From the NCBI GenBank assembly GCA_014904985.1, contig MU129018.1, positions 57,363 to 121,362 on the forward strand: a stretch of DNA of 64,000 nt, read 5' to 3'. The stretch's first letter is position 1, and each line of letters opens with the position of its first letter. The position numbers were made by a program, and so were the translations under genes. This document shows positions 43,578 to 55,592 of the stretch, in pieces. Source of the DNA: Hydnum rufescens UP504 (taxonomy: Eukaryota; Basidiomycota; Agaricomycetes; Cantharellales; Hydnaceae). The notes under the pieces were generated by a model. That model saw nothing but the letters and a program-made list of their open reading frames with translations, ran no database searches and was not told the DNA's origin.

Positions 43578-44700
43578 CAGTGTTGTCATTGACTGGGTCA
43601 ATGACCCGGTTAGTGATTTTGGGGTCAATAGGTTTTCTATTGACCGTGCATTGACCCCATAGACCGGGGTCAATAGCCCAAATGAGTATGTACAGTTAGA
43701 TACGCATGTGCCATTATAACTCTATTGGCTGGTGGACACTCCCAACCACCGAATCAACTCTTCTTGAGCTTGCATGTCCAAGCGCTCGTAAATCTCCATC
43801 TCCTTGGCTAAGTTACGCTACCCACCTTCACTGAAGATCCTGAAATCGTGGCCATCAACTCCTTCGGCCTCAAAATCAAAGAGTTCCAAGAGCGTAACCG
43901 GGACCTTTGTCCCAAAATAAAGGATAATACGTCGCAGACGAGTTAAATATCTCGTCAGGTTGGGTTGTATCACCGTCGTCATCATCATCGTCTGACTCGT
44001 CATTATCGTCCTCTGCGGCAGTGTTACCATATTCCCTAATCGTATTATTCCGCATCCTCTTGATCATGTGTTGCATCTTACACATCGCAGCAAGTTGCGT
44101 TTGTTCGGATTATTGGTATGGAAATTGTTGGAATGATGGAAGGGATGTCGAAGGAGGGGGAAGAGGGCCAGGGCCACCTTTGAAATTGCGCTTTCGGCAT
44201 GGTGCAAGTAACCCACTGTCAGCATGCTCACGCCACATCTCCATACACGAGTTGCAGTATTGTGGACTTTGCTGTAGCCAAGACAGTTGTGAATTTTGGC
44301 CTACTCCCTATTCTAACAAATATTTTTGTGGGTAGAGAACGTCGTGGCAAATACCAACAGTTCGGTTCCCATATTGTATTCGTTCTTTGTGCGGCTGACG
44401 GCAGGAATATTCGAATGGTAGAGCATTAGCACGGGCCCCCGGAATTCAATCTTCAATCGTGCTGCCCGCAGTCCGATGAGGATCATCTCGGCATAAATAT
44501 GAGGGCACACTGTTCCATGAGAACAGGTAATTACAAAGCTTTCTTGTCTGGTGCTCTGTATTTGTAGGTGTGTTCGATTTCGGGGGAGGAAACCACAGGG
44601 AAGAAAGGAAGCGCAATTGAACCTCGAATAAATACTTTTCGCTCAATGTGATGTGGCAATTGTATGGATTTCCTGGAAAATCAACAGTAAATGCCACCCA
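43578..44700 (-). mobile_element. candidate DNA transposon remnant
   Basis: Starts CAGTGTTGTCATTGAC with clustered GGTCAATG/CATTGACC steps (43578-43680), like a hAT-type terminal region. Minus-strand frames read QYCNSCMEMWREHADSG (near 44270), an acidic DDNDESDDDDDDGD run (near 43990), and EEADMQAQEEL-like residues near 43770. I cannot name the protein. No right terminus was found, so the type is tentative. Confidence 0.35.
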
Positions 44701-45585
44701 TTTCCACTAGCGCTGCAAGGTAGGTGCTATTATATGCATCCCCTTATAGCTTAGGGACCCGGCCGTCTGGTGGAACATCGGAACCCCATTCCGGTGCTCC
44801 ATGTGCACTACTCCAAGGAGATCATGTAGTAACACAGTGAAGGTGAGATTTCCAAGCTCTCTCAGCGGGGCATTTCCCTAGGCTCGTTCACCGGACTTCA
44901 CAGCATATGAACATTCCGTCCCGGACCGCTTCGCCTGAGTCGTAGGGGCTACAATCACTTGTAAACGATGTGTTATTTTTTTCTTTATTTTGGAAGTCGA
45001 CGCTTCTTCAGGGATGCCCGATCGTGACTACGCAATCGGCTGTGTGGATCACCATGTTCCAGAAGGTGAGAACGAAAAGCCCCGACCCTACACTTTCCGC
45101 CAGTCTTGCGCCCAAATTGCATGGAATAACGTTAGACATTGAATACCCATTTAGCCTAAATGAAACTACCGCCCACTACAATATCCGGATTCTATTTGGG
45201 CGTCCTTGATCATCCTTGCTTCGGAGGTTATCCAATAACACAATCGAAGGGTCCGGTCCCGCTCGATACTCACCTCTCTCCGGTCACACATCAGCACAGC
45301 CAACGGGCTGCGGATCTTTGATCAAGTGCAGGTCATCAGTACTAAGTCATCATATCAATTTCGAAGCCTCACATACATTGTCGAAGCGGCGTGTGCTTGG
45401 CGTTTTACGAGGTACTGTATCTAATTCAAAGTGCGGTAGACCTTGGAAAAAAGTGCCGATTTGAGATGGAAAATATCAAATGCGGAGTCGGCGGTCAGGG
45501 TTAGAGCAAGACACCCTCATGGCCGACATTGGCTGTAGGCATAAGTACAAGTAAACCCAATGCCATCTTTGTCTTCCTCTACATC
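44701..45585. other. 5' flank of H3
   Basis: Spacer without a supported gene. Positions 44900-45010 are an inverted copy of 40290-40400, with CGACTCAGGCGAAGCGGTCC in common. The last 60 bp lead into the H3 start. Confidence 0.5.
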
Positions 45586-48437
45586 ATGGGTTCCTCATCT
45601 TCGCGTCCTGGGCAGTCTTCTCACAAAGGAGAGGGAAGAGACAGAATACCTTTGGATTCTGTGATTCATTCCCGGCCACCCCCCGATTCGCTCCCGCAAC
45701 AGTCAACCTCAAACCGCACCAAATCCCTCTAGTCACGATTCAGATGATCCAAAGATAGTCCGACCGTACCCCACTTCATCCCAGTATCCCGCTTCATTTA
45801 TCCGCGGTGAGAGGTCAATAAGCTCACACAGCCCAATTGATGGTCAGTGTGCACCGTCTTTTATCTCGTTCGATATTTTGGATCCTCATCAACCCAAAGC
45901 CTCCCCTCACCCCGCCCAAGTTTATCCTCCACCCGCCACCGTAGACAATCCCCCTCGCCATATAAAATATTTTATTTCTATCGACTTTGGTGCCGCATAC
46001 TCAGGTGTTTCGTATGTTACCCCTGGTTCTGGAGAGGTCCACGCATGGACAGGATCCAGTGGTTCCCTTTCGAAGATTCCTACATGCCTTGTCTACGATG
46101 CTCTGGGCCACATTCGGGCTTGGGGCCTTGAGGCAAAGGATATAAGTTTGAAGAAAGGATGGATACGCTGCGAATGGTAATCACCCTCTTAATTTTTGTA
46201 ATCTGAGGCGGAGGTACGGAACTGAACTGGATCGACAGGTTCAAGTTGTGGCTAAATCCGAGTTCGGCGCCGAGGACCGTCCTTGCCTCTAGAATCTTTC
46301 AGGTGCAGCTCACCTCACATATCCCCTCCATACACTTTTATTCATCTCATTTTAGCCCCCCAAAAATGTTGTGGATGTGGTGGCAGATTATCTGTCTTGT
46401 CTGTGGATGGTGCCCGCAAATTAATTAAAAATCCTTCCGCTTCCTGACCCCAATTCCAATCCTCAGCACACGAAGAGTCTGATTCAAGAAAAGCACCCTT
46501 CTTCATTCAGTATGTGGCGTATCCTCTTGTTTTCGAGGACTGAATGTTAATCATCGCCAGGCCATGCCGAGGTATACCTAAGTATGCTACAATTATTGGA
46601 TTTCTTTGCTTCACGTCGAATCTGACCATCGATTCTAGCTGTCCCCTCGTCGTGGGATCTGCAGACATCGTTGCTTCTTCGAGAGGCTGCCACTAAAGCG
46701 TAGCCATAATACCCTTATCGATCATGTGCCCGGCTGATCGCTCTGCATATAGAGGCCTAGTTGTTCAAGATTCTGAATCCGAAGATATTTATTGGGAAGA
46801 GCGACTTCACATCATTCCGTACGATATTTTACCTCTTCGCGACATCACATACATTGTTGATCCCCCCACGCGTTTGATTTCATAGAGAGGCGGAGGCTTC
46901 CGTAATTCATTCCTTCCTTTCACCGGCCTTCAAATTCCCGCAAGACCAAGTCCTCACGATATGTGATGCCGGTGGAGCCACAGTCGTACGTTCCGGAGTA
47001 TTCGCCTCTGGCGCACCCTTATGTTTAGCCCTTTAGGACTTGGCTACATACAAAGTCCTGCGAGCCTCAGGAGCCCCTAAAATCGCAGAGGACCGCTCCA
47101 CGTTCTGGTTCCTATTGCGGATCCTTGTTTTTGGAGTTGCGTTTTCGCGAGCTCGTGCAGGCGCGTCTCGCTGCTCACCCCGTACATCTGGACGAAGTCA
47201 GCCTGGTGCACTTTCATGCGTCGCGTTTTCGCAATCAGAGAAGTTGGATTACAAAGGCGCTGAAGACGACACGAAACAATTTAGATTCAGATGCCTGCAT
47301 GGTGAAGATTGGGGTGAGGCGCCTTTGTCCCTTGTCGTTGGTGTCCACATTACAAGAATGCTGTTCTAGATGATCCCTCCGCCGGGCTTGGACCATGGCG
47401 AATTGATCATCCCAGGGGACGTTCTCCGCCGCGAGGTGTTCGATCCTGTCGTTAAAGAAGTGAGTCCCATTGGGAAAATCATCATATAAATTTGATTTTC
47501 TGTTTCGCGTAGGTTCTTCATTCTATCGCGACGCATGTGCAGGCTTCGCACGTACGCCCAGATGTATTGCTTCTCGTTGGTGGCTTCTCTGCGAATGGCT
47601 ATTTATTTCAATGCATAAGTGTCAGTGGGATTTACTTGCATCGCTATCTCTCAAATGACCTATCCATCCATTTTTTTATAGGATCAATTCAGTCCCAGTA
47701 TTTTATCGATCATCCGTCCAGCTGATGGAGACATAGCGTTGTGTCGCGGTGGAGCTCGATTCGGCATTGGTTCACCCGTCTCTTCTGTAATTCAACCGCA
47801 GAATGTATTCAGGCTCGTTTCCCTGCCCGTCCAAGAGGAAGACCGGATGACAAGACCGGCCTACATCACGAATGTTGCAGGAAGATGGTTCTGTGAGCGC
47901 AGGTAAGTTAAAATAGCCGCCCATGTCGCCACTTGGAATCCAACATTGTGTTTTGGTTTCTAGAGTGGAATACATCATCAGGAGAGGAGCCAGTCTCATG
48001 AAGGGAAGTAGGAGGGAGCTTCGAGTGCGTAAGTTTTGCGCCTCGCGATACGGTGTGTATTTCTGCGCTGGATGTGGGGCATTCTTATCGAATCACCCTG
48101 GCCCGTTGGTCTCAATTCTTCAGACCGTACCTTGGACTCGTGCTTTACACGTCGACTGGTGACCAAGCCAGGCGATACTTCGATGAAGAGGAGGTGAGGA
48201 ACTGTGCCGTTGTGGTATTGACCTCGAGACGTACCCGAGCTTCCTAGAGCAAGTGGAGGCCTCACCGTTTGGAATTTCTACGTTGGTGAGTGTTAATATC
48301 GTTAAAGGCTTGCGATTATTGATATGTACTTTTGACTTCTAGATTTCGTCCTTGGGTTTGAGGTGGATGGTGCGGTGGGATTATCATTTCTTTCCTCTTC
48401 GGAATATGCCAGTGGACTGATTTTAATTGGGGCATAG
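45586..48437 (+). pseudogene. H3, Hsp70/HSPA12-like protein, plus strand
   Basis: The only H copy on the plus strand. ATG at 45586 gives MGSSSSRPGQSSHKGEG. A one-base shift near 45710 separates this from the frame with ISIDFGAAYSGVSYVT and KIPTCLVYDALG (45960-46110). The exon 1 donor is at 46177. Then come FKLWLNPSSAPRTV, ICDAGGATV (46961-46985), FLELRFRELVQARLA, GELIIPGDVLRREVFDPVV, DVLLLVGGFS (47561), RVEYIIRRGASLMKG, a GTAAGT-donor intron from about 48029, LVLYTSTGDQARRYFD and FVLGFEVDGA. A C-terminus longer than in the other copies runs to TAG 48435-48437. Frameshifts near 47070-47260 break the RFRELV region. F7 follows 295 bp downstream in the same orientation, unlike other H/F pairs. 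Confidence 0.8.
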
Positions 48438-48731
48438 AGCTTCGATGTGTACTCCTTTACAATGGGGTGAAATGTGGAAGCGTCAGATGTCATCCTCGCG
48501 GCCAACGTGGCCCTCCTCTGTAAAGTACCTCCTTGGTGCTGATCATAACTCTTCGATGGATCCACCACCCGCTGTGTACTGCAATGACAGTGTGTGTATG
48601 CATGTATGTACAAACCAGAGAATTCCCCGAAATTCCCTACAGTCAAAGCGCGCAATGAAAGACGAAAGCGTCGAGCGAAGCTTCGGCTGTCTCCGCTCCT
48701 TCATGAACTGTGTATTTGTTGAGACAACAAA

Positions 48732-50556
48732 ATGACTGCTAATCTCAGTCTGTTCGCATTTCCTCCGGAGATACTTACTCGTATTTTCGGACTCCTCGAG
48801 GGATGTCAGATCGCTCGATGCGGTACCGTGAGCCCTCTCCCGTTTTCCCTGCTCTTCATCCCTGAATTTTGAATTCCTTCAAGGTATGTTCCTACTTCAA
48901 GCATGTCATCGAAAGCTCGGTTGTACTCTAGTACTTCATCAAACTGGACATGTTCGGCTATACCGATGTTTCAGGATCTGTTGATGGGCCTGCGGTCTCC
49001 GCCACGCGCTTAAATCGACTTGAAACGCACATCGACGCCTGGAATAATCTAGACTGGGTGAAATGCCATATGGATGGCCCGCTCCAGGGTAGTGACTCCG
49101 GTGGACTCTGCCAAGGGATCTTTGTAACGTACGAATATGCGAGAGTGCACTGCATCCAACTTCCACACCCCATGCGAGGCATTCCATTCCGGACATGGAC
49201 GCTGGACGATTTCGAATTCCCCGTCCATCAAATCGCAATCGATCCAAGTAATAATCTTCTTGTAGTGTTGTCCGAGCAAGTGCCTTTGCTGATCGGGAAT
49301 TATTCTTCTGTTAAACTTCCTTCTAACTTGTAGGGAGGTTCCCTACCTAGATCATGAAGACACTACCATCACTCTCCATCTTCGCACGCTTTCCGATAAT
49401 AGTCCTCATCCAAGAGCTATAAGTCACATTCTTTGTTCAATTCGTTCAGACTCGGGGACCCAGGTGGTCCGAGTCATGGGTCGTTTGCTCGGAGTCACAG
49501 TGTGTTTTCGCGGTGAGTTAAGAATAGAAATATGGGATTGGGTGACTGGCAGATAATGACGGTGAGTACCAACCGTTTCCTCCATTACCGTTGGATATTT
49601 AGCTTTTTGGATTATCCCACGCCTTTAGGCGGTCGACATGAGAGATGCGGATGCCTTCGCCCACATTTGTTGTACTTTCGAATTTTTAAGTGCCACATCC
49701 ATTGTGGTTGGACAGCAAGGGGTCCTTGAAGTCTTTGAGATCCGCATCGAGACTCCGGGGGCACCACCTGTCCATACAGCATCGTTGTGTATGCCGCGTC
49801 CGAATCTTGATGAATACCGTTCAACTCTTCAGATCACCGCGAATCCACGTGTGTCACAGTGTATTGATCACGGAAACCCCTCGGACTGTTCACCGTTCCC
49901 TTCTCCTTCGTTCCCATTGGCCGAGGACAATTATTATCTTACCATTCACTGGGGTGTCTATCACTCCGCAGAGAGGTTGGAGGGCCGATTCCACGTTCCT
50001 CTATCTTCTCTTCGGTGCTCTTCCATGTATGGAGACGCTTTGGTGATACCCTGGGAAACATGGTCAAAAGGTTTCTATTTCCAGAATGACCTTGGAGGGA
50101 GTTACGGGATAAGCGGAGGACGGCTCATATGCATCACGCATTCCATCGACCTCGGTTTGCATTGCCACGTGTCCGTTTTCGATCTCAATCAGTCCAGAGC
50201 TAGCAGGCTCGGTATGACAAGTGCAGATCCACGGACAGATTATGCCCGATTTCATCCAATAAAATCGGATTTATGGCCCGGTGAGATAAGGATGGAACGT
50301 CCCCATCCTGTACATCTCGCCTCTCGCTCTTTCTGCTTGGCTATGCCCCTTACCCCCCACGCATGGAGTGTGATGATGAGCACATGATATTTTGGGGAGT
50401 ATGTTATCTGTTCATTCCTCATTCGCAAATTACTGTACTGATCTTAAACTCAAGTTGAGCCCTCCTGTGTGGCCGGCCGCAGATGGAGATGAAGATGGGG
50501 ATGAAGATGAGGCTGTAGTTTGGGTTCAGAAATTGACCATATTAACCATGCGGTAA
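48732..50556 (+). pseudogene. F7, F-box-like protein, lightly damaged
   Basis: Five exons. Exon 1 (48732-48827) has MTANLSLFAFPPEILTRIFG and LLEGCQIARCGT. Exon 2 starts 48884 (VCSYFKHVIESS) but has TAG at about 48929 where F8 has CAG (a C-to-T change). Intron 2 has a GC donor (GCAAGT at 49276) that keeps the frame into EVPYLDHEDTTITLHLRTLS. Exon 3 ends LRIEIWDWVTG with one C lost from GGCCAG. Exon 4 (from about 49630) is open for about 245 codons with FEFLSATSIVVGQQGVLEVF, VPLSSLRCSSMYGDAL and VFDLNQSRASRLG, until a shift near 50355. The last exon has an acidic DEDGDEDEA run and ends KLTILTMR (stop 50554-50556). Tail to tail with H4. Confidence 0.85.
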
Positions 50557-50925
50557 CGGCTGGGTCCACATTGATCCACCAAGACGGGGTGAGTACAGAG
50601 CAGTTCACCGCAGGAATGCTAGCTGAGACATTAACGATCACCAGCCGGAGGCTCTCGGGTCTAGGATTTTTCTCTGGAGAATGGAATCCCTGGGATCGTT
50701 CATCGGAAAGAATTCACTGTAGCATATGCTTGGTTTGTACATATACAGGCAGTGTGTGGTGGATAATGGATTCACCCCATCTACTATCCACGAGTTACCA
50801 TCCACGCCGAGGTGCGATAGTTGTGAGTATCGCAGGTGACGCTTCCACATTTCACCCCCTCGTAAAGGAGTACACATCGAATCTCTACTCCCCAATTTAA
50901 AACCACAATCAGTTCGGTAACATTT

Positions 50926-53754
50926 CTATCTGATCACAATCTCACCAGCGCTGTCCATCTCAAACCCAAGGACGAAATCTACATGCCGAAAGTACGCGTC
51001 AATCATTCCAACCACCGTCGAACGACATTCACACCCACCAACGTAGAAACTCCCAAACGGCGAGGCCTTCACTTGCTCCAGGAAGCCTGGGTACGTCCCG
51101 AGGTCAACGCGACAACGGCCCAATTCCTCACCTTGCTCTTGATCGAAGTACCGCCAAGTTTGATCACCATCTGAGGTGTAAAGCACAAGTTCGAACGTAT
51201 GATCTGAATAATTGAGAGCGATGAGCCTGGGTGATCTGATAGGAATGGCCCACAACAAGCACAAAGACCCATACCATATCGCGAGGAGCAAAGTTTACGC
51301 ACTCGAGCTCACTCCTACTCCCTTTCGTGATACTTGCTCCTCTCCTGACAATGTATTCCACCCTGTACAATCAGAACACAGCTCAGAACCGAAAAGCATC
51401 AGACGCAAAAAGCCATTGTGACTTGCCTGTGCTCACAGAGTGATCTGTCTGGAACACCCGTGATGTAGGCAGGTCTCATCGTCCTGTCTTCCTGTTCAAC
51501 AGGTAGCGTAACGCGCCTGAAGACATTCTGCGGATGGAATTACAGATGAGATGAGGGAACGAATACTGAATCGGGCTCCACCGCGGCACGATGCGATGTC
51601 ACCATGAGCAGGACGGATGACTGATACGATACTGGAAGCAAATTGACCCTATAAACAGAGAATGGATAAGCCATCTGAGAAATGGAGATGATAGTGAATC
51701 CGACGAACAGTTATGCGTTGAAATAGGTACTCATTCCTGGAGAAGCCGCCAACGAGAATCAATGCATCTAGGCGCACATTTGAAGCCCGCACATGAGACG
51801 CAATGGAATGAAGGACCTGAAGAGAGGGGAAGATGACATCTGTACACCGAAGTCCATCAATGAGGCGGCAGGCCCACCTGATCAACAACGGGATCGAACA
51901 CCTCGCAGCGGAGAACGGCCCCGGGGATGACCAATTCGCCATGGTCCAGCCCAACGGCAGGATCATCTAGAATACCATTTATTCAATGCGAACACCAACA
52001 GCAGGCAATGAACCTTACGTAAATCCTCAACGTGAAGACATCGGAATCGAAACAGCTTTGTGTCATCCTCAGGGCCTTTGTAAGCCAACTTGGCTGATTC
52101 CGAAAATGAGCGGACAAAATGCGCTAGACTCGCTTCATCCAGATGTGCCGGGTGAGTAGCAAGACGTATCTGCACGAGCTCGCGAAAGCGCAAGTCTAAA
52201 AACAAGGATCCGCAATAGGAGCCAGAGCGTGGTGCGGCCTCGGCGATTTGGGGGTCCCAAAGCATGCAGGACGCTGTACGTAGCCAGATCCTAAAAGGCT
52301 TTAGGTAAGACACCCCAGGCAGGTAATTGAGGACGTACGACTGCGGCTGCACCAGCATCACATATCGTGAGGCATGGCCCCGCTGAAATCTGAACGCTGA
52401 TGGAAGAACAGAATGAATTACGGACGCTTCTGTCTCTCTATCAATCCGAGTGAGTGAGGGTAAATAATGTATCTGTGGTCGCAAAGAAGGAAATATCATA
52501 CGGAATGATGTGGAGTCGTTCCTGCCAATAAATATCTTCAGGATCAGATTTTTCAACGAGGCCTCTGTAGGAAGCCATCAGCTATGCACATGATCGACAC
52601 GTGCAGTATACCCACGCTTTAGTAGCAGCCTCTCGAAGAAGCAACGATGCGCGCAGACCCCATGATGACGGAACACCTGGAATCGACGGGTTGATCAGCC
52701 ATCGAAAGAAAGAAGAAGAAAGAAAGAAAGAAATGTACATACTTAAGTATATCTCAGCATTGCCTGGGGATAATTACAATTCAGTGCTCGAAATGAGGAT
52801 AATACACAGCGTACTTAATGAACACCAGCCATTTTCTCGATGCATCTGGTTCTTCGTGTGCTGAGAATGGAATTGGGGTTAAGAAGAGGAGGGAATCTTG
52901 GAATAATTTGTGCGCACCATCCATACACAAGAAAGATAATCTGCCACCACATCCACAACATTCTTGGGGGCTAAAATGCGGTAAATACAAAGTGTATGCA
53001 TGGGATATATGAGGTGAACTCCACCTGCAAGAATCTGGAGGCAACGATGGCTCTGGGTGCCGAGATCGGATCTAGCCACAATTTGAACCTGTCGATCCAA
53101 TTCGTTTCTGTGCCTCCGCCTTACGGAGAGAAATTAAGTAACAGCTTACCATTCAGAGCGTACCCATCCTTTTTCAAACTTATGTCTTTTGCTTCAACAC
53201 CCCACGCACGGATGTGGCCCAGAGGGTCATATACCAGGCACGTAGGAATCTTGGAAACGGCAGCACTGGATCCTGGCCATGCAAGCATCTGGTGGACCTC
53301 GCCGGAAGTGGAGGTAGCATACGAAACACCTGAGTAATGCGGCACCAAAGTCGATAGAAACGGAATAGTTTGATATGACGAGGACTGTCGGCCACGGCGT
53401 CAGGTGGAGGATAAATTTCCGGAGGTTGAGGGGTGGGTTTGGTTGATGAGGATCTGGAATGTACTTGGAAAAAGGAATCGGAGTGAAATGACGATGCGTA
53501 TTCACGATCACCTGTGCTGTGTGAGTCCTCCTGAGCTCTCAATGAGGACGGGGGAGATGGGATACCGGAATGAAGTGGGGTACTGTGGATATGGTGCATC
53601 TGGTGATGATGGAGGGATTTGACGTGCATTCTGGGGTTGACTGTTTCGAGAGTGACCTGGCGCTGGCTGGGAATGGATCCCACAATCCGAAGGCATTCTG
53701 CCTCTCCGCTCTTCTTGTGAGAGACTGCCCAAGACGTGAAGATGAACCACCCAT
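50926..53754 (-). pseudogene. H4, Hsp70/HSPA12-like protein, lightly damaged
   Basis: Start ATG at 53754 gives MGGSSSRLGQS, then a one-base shift versus H1'. A further shift near 53335 lies in the phosphate-1 region (GAA again where Hsp70 has GTT). Later exons are ALNGKL-side donor at about 53148, VVDVVADYLSCVWMVRTN, TEASVIHSVLPSAF, SGSYCGSLFLDLRFREL, ATHPAHLDEASLAHFVRSF, GLDHGELVIPG, LILVGGFSRNEYLFQR, YTSDGDQTWRYFDQEQGEEL and VLGFEMDSAGEIVIR. The stop is at 50926-50928. A missing base near 52255 affects the ATYSVL exon. Stop-to-stop distance to F7 is 370 bp. Confidence 0.8.
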
Positions 53755-54759
53755 GCTACTAGAGGAAGATGAAGATTGTGCGGAAACGGTCCTTGCAAAG
53801 TACACTACTCATATACCAATAGTCAAATAGCCAGGGGCATAATGCAGGGTGTCATATGAACATGCCTCCATAGCACAAGGAGATCCAATCCTCCCTCCCT
53901 CCATGGTCGACCATCAGCATCATTCCAAGATTCTGGGACCAGAGTTGCTATTATAACACGTTTTTGCGAACCTTATCTACTATCGGGCTCGATTAAATGT
54001 AATACCTTACGGCATTTTTTCACGAATAAGGGTTTAAAATTGATCAGATTCACGTACCGCAGATGTTTGGGACTCCGTGCGTGGTGATAGAAGGGTTACA
54101 TCGAGGGGATTATACAATGCTCTGTGAAATGTGTTGCTTGTGTTGCTAACAATGAGTTCTCTCACCTTCTAGAGCAGATCCCGAGAGCTTCACCAAAAGG
54201 GGAAATGTGGAAGCGCTCAATCATAGAATTTGAAACTCACTCAAATATTTCCATGTGCATCTCTCAAATCGTAGCCCTTCACACCGTTACATGTGGTTAC
54301 CGTTATGTAAGTTCCACGCGCCGGGACCTCGTTCCTGATAATTCATTCGGGAAATGAGCTTGTTTCATCATGGGGGCCACGAGGTAAAAGGGGTTTTCAT
54401 TCTCTCCTTCTATAGCAACAATGAGCCTATAATGCATCCAAATACTTGTCCTTACCGCTGGTCAGAGCATAGTACCGAAGAAACCCTGGACACGAGCTGT
54501 ATCTAGGAGGAAGTAGAAAGACAAAACAGCATTCTATTCAGCGCAGGAAATCACACATGATTCTATCCCATCTATGCGCACACTCACCCATCCCTAGAGG
54601 GGTCAGGGGTCTGCTTAAAATCGAATGAAGGGAGCAATGGTACGTCACCTCTGTCACAGCTGACTGAGGGCCCTCAGAGACGAACTGTTCGCATGTTGTG
54701 AAGCCTGGCCAACGAACGCAAGGCAATCCCGCCAAGTGTTTCAAGATCTCACCCTCACT
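53755..54759. other. H4-hB3 spacer
   Basis: Spacer upstream of H4 with no supported gene. An AGAGGAAGATGAAGA run just before the H4 start is purine-rich 5' leader sequence. Confidence 0.4.
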
Positions 54760-55082
54760 GCGTCACCTCATTGTCTCTCCATATGAAGCATTACAACAAA
54801 GTTCCGGCGCCCCACTAGGCGATCCATGCAACGGCACATACTTTGCAGTACTACAGGAATTGGGCGTAGTTAGTCTTGACTCTTCTTTCCTTGCAGGAAG
54901 TCGTACCTATGCACAGCACCGTTCCCACAGACGGTCCGCTTACATTCTCAGACATGGAATCAGTTTGTACCTTGTTAATACTTCCGTATCGACCTGCCTT
55001 CCACCTTCATGAAGCTGGCCTTACTTGGGGATACTGTATCGCATGGAGAAGATGGAACGCAGGTCACCCCGTTATTTTGTAG
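54760..55082 (-). pseudogene. hB3, short Hsp70-lineage B remnant
   Basis: Shares with the hB1, hB2 and hB4 loci the CATATGAAGCA block (54781), TTAGTCTTGAC (54870) and a block with CTCACATTCTCA-like sequence (54945). It covers only the C-terminal end of the lineage B gene and its 3' flank, and stops at 55082. Confidence 0.4.
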
Positions 55083-55084
55083 CA

Positions 55085-55230
55085 ATCGTCCAGTCTCATA
55101 TTTCCAGTTCCCGAATGGATGAACGACGTGATTCCTAGCAAGGGACCGATGACCCAGACCATATTGTTATTATGGTATGCAAGACATGTGGTTCCACAAG
55201 CCGAAAAACCGACGGGACTAATACCAAGGG
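55085..55230 (-). pseudogene. F-box exon 3 fragment, inverted
   Basis: Minus-strand piece of F exon 3: VWVIGPLLGITS, parallel to VMGPLLGILS in F6, then GNMRL for LEIWNW. It is fused to hB3 on its left and sits upstream of F8. Confidence 0.5.
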
Positions 55231-55564
55231 GAAGGCACAGCTATCATGAGCGAGGAGCTTGCATGAGGGGACTCAAAATGAGGCGGGGCTCAGTTCATCC
55301 GAGTCAGACCTGTTATGCAGCTGCAATGGCGACCCCAGGAATCAGCCACGACAGTCATAGGGTTCTTCTCTACTAGCTAGGTCTGCTAGTGCTTAGCGCT
55401 CGAGAACCCGGCTCCCCGCTCCTGTGCGGGCACGGGTGGAACTCACAACCCAAAACCACACAGCAGCTGCAGGGAGGGTGGGAACGACACAAGTGTTTCC
55501 GCCCGGCGACACCAGCTACCAGGAACAGCGAAATGTGATGAAAGACGAGGCGACGAACGAAGCG

Positions 55565-55578
55565 GAAGCAAAAGCTTC
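55565..55578. promoter_or_regulatory. GAAGC-AAAA-GCTTC palindrome upstream of F8
   Basis: Perfect 5-bp-arm palindrome 15 bp before the F8 ATG, in a conserved tract (GCTTCGGTTGTCTCC). Variants occur upstream of F1 (13518), F3 (27088), F7 (48676) and F5 (37762, minus). It may bind a regulator or be part of the 5' UTR; this is inferred from conservation only. Confidence 0.4.
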
Positions 55579-55592
55579 GGTTGTCTCCAGTG

